Shown piece after piece: positions 58,708 to 64,000 of a DNA stretch of 64,000 nucleotides. A model generated the notes under the pieces. It saw only the letters and a list, made by a program, of their open reading frames with translations, was not told where the DNA came from and ran no database searches. The first letter of the stretch is position 1. Each line of letters starts with the position of its first letter. The translations under genes and the position numbers were made by a program. Location of the stretch: contig CM035352.1 of NCBI GenBank assembly GCA_020137815.1, forward strand, positions 2,859,131 through 2,923,130, given 5' to 3'. Source of the DNA: Hormiphora californensis (lineage: Eukaryota; Ctenophora; Tentaculata; Cydippida; Pleurobrachiidae).

Positions 58708-60673
58708 ATACCATCATTGGCGTGATTTGCTTTTAACCCGTGTGGAGAGGAGGGCGATATATTTTCAATACACACACACCCATATCACCCCGGCTCAAAA
58801 GGAAGGGTACCCCACGAACGCACACACTCACACATACTAAATTGTATCGACGGGAGATCAATTATTTTAAGTTCGGCACGTTTTATTCTGCACACACACA
58901 CATACGAACACACACGAATTCAACGAACACGTGGCAATGGATGGCAGTGAGTGGACAACAACAATAACAACATCATCTCGCCAGCCCCGAGAGAGTGTGT
59001 GTGGGGGGAACAACGTTTTATCGTGTTCAGCAACTCTCATTATACGGACAGTGTGTGTGTGTTTGAAACGTCTCACATTCTGAGCTGTTGCTGTATCTTT
59101 TATCTATATTTTTTGCAATGCACCAAAACTCGTTTATTTTTAAATGCCTTATCAAACTAAAACGGAAAGCGAGTAAATTGGAATTTGAATGTTAGTAATG
59201 TACTGTCTATGGTTGTTGTGTAACACTCACATGTTATGTTGATGGTGTTCAATGTTCTTAGTTGGCCGTCGGCCGATAATAAAATGATTGTTCTTGTCTG
59301 GGGAACGAGAAAATCTCGGCAATCTGTTAGGACTTGGGAGCTACTGTTACAGCTGTTATAGTATGGAGAAAGTGCGATCCACTTCCAATAGGAATTGTAA
59401 TTGTTTGGTTTCTGTATAGTTTGCAGATACATGTATAAAGTCGGACCCGATTTACTCGACAGATTAAATTCCCCTAATATCGTAGTCCGTAGACTTACAA
59501 TATTTCGCACCGAGATACCGGAATAATCCTTTCCCCCGAGCATCCCGGTAAATCCTGGTAGTTTAGCGTCTACTATAATAATAGTAGTTATAATAACAGA
59601 CGATGTATTACTTCAATCCGGCTTGAAACGGGAAGTATGCAGTTTTTTAATCTCCTTGGTGATTATGAGCTCCTACAGGCGGTCGTGGTTATAACAGGCT
59701 ACCTGTTCGTCTAGCTCTCTAAGTACTCTGTAAGGTGGACGGTGCACTTATGGAGAACTCGGCACGAGTAAACACAACTAGTATGATAGTGCATCCCAGT
59801 TGGTGACACAGTCACCCTTACATTAGGAGCTCACGGCCAGCTCCTCGTTCGAGGGTGTCCGTTGACACTGAACACTCCTTAAATGTAAGGATTTACATCA
59901 TCCACTGAAATTGTTGCAGTCTTGGTCGAGCTAAGGCCGTGACAGAGATTTGGAGCTCGGCCCCAAAGCAGTCCCTTTAGATGAAGAGACTTATCTTCCC
60001 ACGAGCGGGCTGATGTTGTTGTTTTTAGGATAGAAAGATACACCCTCAATTGGAGCCGAGAAGAGTTCTTCTCTTGGACGTTAAAAGATCGAAAGTCGTC
60101 CTGGTTTTCCCAAAGATCCTCAGGTCTTGGTTATGCCCCATGGGCTATAAGGTATGGATTGAATAACTTGGTCCGTATCCTTTCTTGTACGTTGCAGCTA
60201 AGTTGTTTCGTGTTTGACGGGTTCTTCCTTTATCTTCACGGCTGCAAAGACTCCCACCTCCCACCTCCCCACATTCGTTCGGGGGTAGGGCGCTTTACTT
60301 AGCCGAAATGAGCTCCAAACCCTAACTTTTTCGCCTAAAATTATATGGGCTATTCGAATTCGAGCGGAGCGAAAGCGTAGCCGGCTACGCTTTCGCTCCG
60401 CTCGAATTCGAATTTTGCTCCCAAAAAGGTCATCCAAGAACTTTGCCACCCCCTGGCCCCTGGGCTGAGCCATCCGTCAAGCAAGTCAGTGGGTGTCCCG
60501 TGGTGAGGGGTGGCAGCTGCCAGCTCCGCCCTCCGATCAGCCTTCAGGGCGTGTGGTGTTGAAAGTTAAAAGTTTTAAAAGGGGGCGGAGAACCCCCAAG
60601 TAGGAGGTGACCCCGCAGGTTAGGTCCAGCCTTCGGGGGAGGGGGCACGGTTTAAAAACGATTTAAAAAATCA
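58708..60673. other. Stretch without a supported gene
   Basis: CACA-rich pieces lie at 58770-58920. A decayed pogo-like remnant at about 59433-59558 has AGTCGGACCCGATTTAC and CATCCCGGTAAAT ends. The perfect palindrome at 60352-60413 is listed separately. 59560-60190 shows nothing recognisable. Confidence 0.45.
60352..60413. repeat. Perfect 62-bp palindrome with no loop
   Basis: ATTCGAATTCGAGCGGAG... reads identically on both strands about the centre CC|GG at 60382/60383. 31-bp arms without a mismatch. Confidence 0.95.
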
Positions 60674-62634
60674 GGGTGTCCTCCACGAACCGTACTAAAC
60701 TTTTAGATCTCGACTAATTAGGCCTTTTGAGTGTGAAAATTGGAGAGCTCTATCGATTTCGTCCACGAACTACAGAATTAGTGTTTGTTTTTTGTGCTTT
60801 GAGTAGGGTTTTAGAGAGGGATTAGTTCCATACTAAAACCCCCTCCACGTGGTACAAGTCACGTGATTTCACGCCCCATTTCACACTGAACCCATATAAG
60901 CCCCACTAACATAACACTAAAATTTAGACTAAACAGGCTGAGAATTTAGCCAACCCAAAGGCTGTCTAAATTGAAACTAAATTTTACTATTGTGGAAATG
61001 CGTTCCCAAAACGACCCCAAAATGACCCAAAATGGCCACGACTGTCTTTGACATACATGCTTACATGATGAACTTGAGATATTGAAATTGAAAAAATCAT
61101 TTTAAACTTGAGATATTGAAATTGAAAAAATCATTTTAAAGGAACGAGATAAGAGGGAGATGTGCATATCCCAGAAATATGAGAGGATATATGAAAGAGT
61201 ATAATTAGACAGTACTTCTCAAGATATGTACTAGGGGGCCAAAATGAAATATTATACCGGATAGAATTGCCTGTATTATGTTTAACTAGCAAAATCATAG
61301 CAAAAGTATCAAAAGTAAGTACATACACGGTGTTCATTTTGGATCTTTACAAGCGTTGGGCTTCACCCAGAAAAAATTTGACAAGATTAGGTCATGAAAC
61401 TTCATACTTGGACTATTCTATACCCTCATTCAAGGTTCCCGGTATTTTCGGAGCTCTAGCACCCCGGAAATTGTGTTTTTGGCATCAAAACTACCAGAAG
61501 GAATTTTTTGCTGGTGCTGAGACTGTAAAATGTTTTTTGGGTATTTTCTATGTCAATCCCAAAGTTTTATGATGATTGAATGTGTTTTTCGATGTCAAAA
61601 TTTCGAAAAAAGTGGCTGGAAAGACTCAATTTTTGCCGTTTTTGAGCCGTTTTCGAGCCTTTCCAGCCACTTTTTTCGAAATTTTGAGTCCGAAAAACAA
61701 ATTCAATCATCATGAAACTTTGGAATTGACATATAAAATATCCAAAAAACATTTTAGCAAAGTCTCAGCACCAGCAAAAAATTCCTTCTGGTAGTTTTGA
61801 TGCCAAAAACACACTTCCCGGGGTGCTAGAGCTCCGAAAACACCGGGAACCTTGAATGAGGGTATAGAATAGTCCAAGTATGAAGTTTCATGACCTTATC
61901 TTGTCAATTTTTTTCTGGGTGCAGCCCAACGCTTGTAAAGATCCAAAATGAACACCCTGTATATCTCTTTTATAGTCTCTCTCTCCTTCTCTCATTCCCC
62001 TCTCATTCCTCTCTCTCCCAATCTCAGTCCCCCTCTCATTCTCCCCTCTCATTCCCTCTTCTCTCCCAAACTCATTCCCATCTCTCATTCCCATCTCTCA
62101 TTCCCCCTCTCATTCCCACTATATCCCAATCTTTCACTCCCCCGCTCATTATCCCCCTCTCATTCCCCCTCTAATTCCCCCCTCTCATTCTCCCCTCTTT
62201 CCCAAACTCATTCTCATATCTCATTCTCCATCTCTTTCCCTCCTATCTCCCAATCTCTCATTCCTGGTCGCCCCTTTTATTATGCCCATTGCCCCTCTCG
62301 TTATCCCCCTCTCAGGTGTGGCACTGGCTATTAATTATCGCACATTGAGAATCAAGTGTCCTGATTGGCCAGTGGATCTCTATCTCAATTCACACATTAC
62401 GTTCCACGTTATTGTATGTCACGCTGATATCTTCACGTGATGGAAAAGAGAGAGTGCCCATTGGGCGTCGCATCCTATCACATGTATAACACCTCAGTAT
62501 CACATGGGTCGGACCAAGCCTCGAAACATGTTGTTCGTGGACGGTTATCTAAAGTTTAGCGAGATATTAGTCGCTCACTAACTTGACTTCTAAATTTCAA
62601 CACTAAACTGAATTTAGTTTCGTGGAGGACACCC
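60674..62634. mobile_element. Probable 2-kb TIR element
   Basis: A 16-bp inverted terminal match, GGGTGTCCTCCACGAA and TTCGTGGAGGACACCC, encloses about 1.96 kb. No transposase seen. It contains the nested foldback at 61324-61961 and a CT/CATT-rich tract at 61970-62270. Confidence 0.45.
61324..61961. mobile_element. Foldback element, about 310-bp arms
   Basis: Almost the whole element is two complementary arms, starting TACACGGTGTTCATTTTGG and ending CCAAAATGAACACCCTGTA, meeting near 61638. Mismatches are few. Confidence 0.85.
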
Positions 62635-62654
62635 AGGCCTTTTCCTAAAGTGCG

Positions 62655-62760
62655 TTTCAAACGACTTGACCTGAGATTCCTGGAAATTCAAGATTTCCCC
62701 TTTGTAAATACACGCGCGATGCGCCGAATTCCAAGAATTCCGGGTCAAGTCGCTTGAAAC
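62655..62760. repeat. Short inverted-repeat element
   Basis: GTTTCAAACGACTTGACC at the left pairs with GGGTCAAGTCGCTTGAAAC at the right. 106 bp. Confidence 0.6.
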
Positions 62761-63424
62761 CAGGGACGTCGCTGGGCCTTCGGCCCAGCGCGTACCTGTG
62801 CGTCCAGGGGCCTTGGGCGGTAGCCCGGGTCAGGGGGAGTGGGGGGGTTTCAAGTTGAAACGGACTTTAAAAAACCGGGAAAACGGGGAAAAAAGATTTT
62901 GATTGATGGCCGTGGATCGAAAGAAAAAACTGCACTGTGGCGCGCCGATAAACCCTTTATGCTCTGCCGTGCGTTTAAGACGCGCGCGTTGCACCGGCGC
63001 AAGTTTCAAAATTCAAAATTTTCTTGACTTCAAATTTGCATCGTTTTCGTTTTTTTTGTGTTTTTGTTCTTATTTCTCTCCTTCATTTCGGGCTTCCGCC
63101 TAGGTGTCTGCCGTCCGTGGACAAGGGACACCCACCAGCATCGTCCCTGGTACGCACTAGCACTCTCCGGTATTGGAGGTATGAACACGCGAGCAGTAGA
63201 CTACAAAGCGGAATATTAAATATTTGTATGATGATGAGTACCACCTGGTTGGTGGTTGATCAGCAATGTCCCTGACGGCTGACATTCCCGGCCTGCTTGA
63301 CCTGTTTTTGTGATCCGTAGTGACTGGTGTTCCATAGTTTTGCCCCAAGATACGAAAAGAAGTTTTCAAACATAGTGGACACCGACTTTCAGTTATCAGC
63401 ATCAAGATTTAAAGTTATGGAAGC
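62761..63424. other. Stretch without a supported gene
   Basis: A GCTGGGCCTTCGGCCCAGC hairpin lies at about 62771-62789. Otherwise nothing recognisable. Confidence 0.4.
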
Positions 63425-63870
63425 ACTCGTCCTATCCTCCACCATCTGTCCCAGTCTCCACCTTTCGTCCTATCCTTCACCATCCGTCCTATCCTCCACC
63501 ATCCGTCCTATCCTCCACCATCCGTCCTATCATCCACCATGATCTGGAATATCCTCCACCACCATCTGTCGCATCCTTTCACCATTCGTCCTATCCTCGA
63601 CCATCCGTCCTATCCTCCATCTTTCGTCAAACTTTCCACCACCCGTCCTATCCTCCACCATCTCTCCCATCCTCCACCATCCGTCCAATCCCCCACCATC
63701 CGTCCAATCCCCCACCATCCTTCCTATCCCCCACCATCCTTCCTATCCTCCACCATCCATCCTTCACCATCCATCCTATCCTCCATCATCCTGTTCCTAT
63801 CCTCTATCAGCTGTCCTAGACAGTACCATCACTCCTATCCTCCACCATCCGTCCTACTTCACCACCATCC
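63425..63870. repeat. 19-bp minisatellite
   Basis: About 20 diverged copies of CATCCGTCCTATCCTCCAC. The unit is not a multiple of three and no frame is conserved. Confidence 0.85.
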
Positions 63871-64000
63871 CGAGTTAGGAGAGACGTCCTCCACATATTG
63901 TTCAGAGCTAGGGTTTTTTGAGTGCGTATTCTTGTTCGTTTGTGTGTGGTGGGTGTATGGGTTAGTAGGATCTTGGCAACTGAGATGTGGAGTAGAGTCT

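Noticed and set aside
60198-60473. Minus-strand 91-residue basic frame
   Set aside because: Its basic centre is the perfect 62-bp palindrome; no other support.

Overview
This window is animal nuclear DNA. Genes are split into many exons by GT-AG introns of about 60 bp to 3.8 kb. The encoded modules are extracellular or metazoan-type: CCP/sushi, DSL, VWD, C8, ShKT, F5/8C-like and CXXC. The intergenic and intronic DNA is full of (GA)n/(CT)n microsatellites and foldback or MITE-like inverted repeats. There is no bacterial-style organisation. The species cannot be fixed from sequence alone; a marine invertebrate or early-branching animal such as a sponge fits, but that is inference. All gene models were spliced by eye, by matching splice sites and reading phase.

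Left part: an acidic, repeat-built, probably disordered protein runs off the left edge (minus strand, <1-3363). A minus-strand gene with a complete CXXC zinc finger lies at 6067-7156 (5' end not resolved). The 5 kb after it holds microsatellites, a Harbinger-like MITE and small palindromes.

Centre: from 12.2 to 36.6 kb three minus-strand genes in a row encode sushi-repeat extracellular proteins. (1) At 12215-16487 is a 512-aa type I membrane protein with signal peptide, Notch-ligand N-terminal (MNNL-like) region, complete DSL domain, three CCP modules in place of EGF repeats, a membrane segment and a tail ending with an NPAFEY motif. (2) At 18470-27424 is a secreted protein of about 1257 aa with some 14 CCPs, then VWD and C8 domains, and a one-base frameshift in C8. 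(3) At 29220-36634 is a secreted protein of about 1474 aa with ShKT, about 21 CCPs and a Ser/Thr-rich linker; six one-base insertions sit in about 400 bp of its large exon. Between (2) and (3), on the plus strand, is a small secreted F5/8C (galactose-binding-like) domain protein at 28295-29237 with a TATA box. Its proposed last exon overlaps the end of gene (3) tail to tail. Together these look like a cluster of cell-surface and matrix recognition proteins.

Right part: a 13-exon plus-strand gene (42762-52138) encodes an 802-aa coiled-coil/acidic protein that I do not recognise, with a helix matching the PKA-anchoring pattern. A small TATA-driven secreted-peptide gene lies at 57716-58707. The rest is rich in mobile DNA: a 1.1-kb TIR element at 37855-38991, a pogo-like element at 53431-54171, adjoining foldbacks at 54.3-55.0 kb, a nested foldback at 60.7-62.6 kb, and a 19-bp minisatellite near the right end.

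The most notable finding is the DSL-plus-sushi membrane protein, a Notch-ligand-like head on a complement-type stalk.
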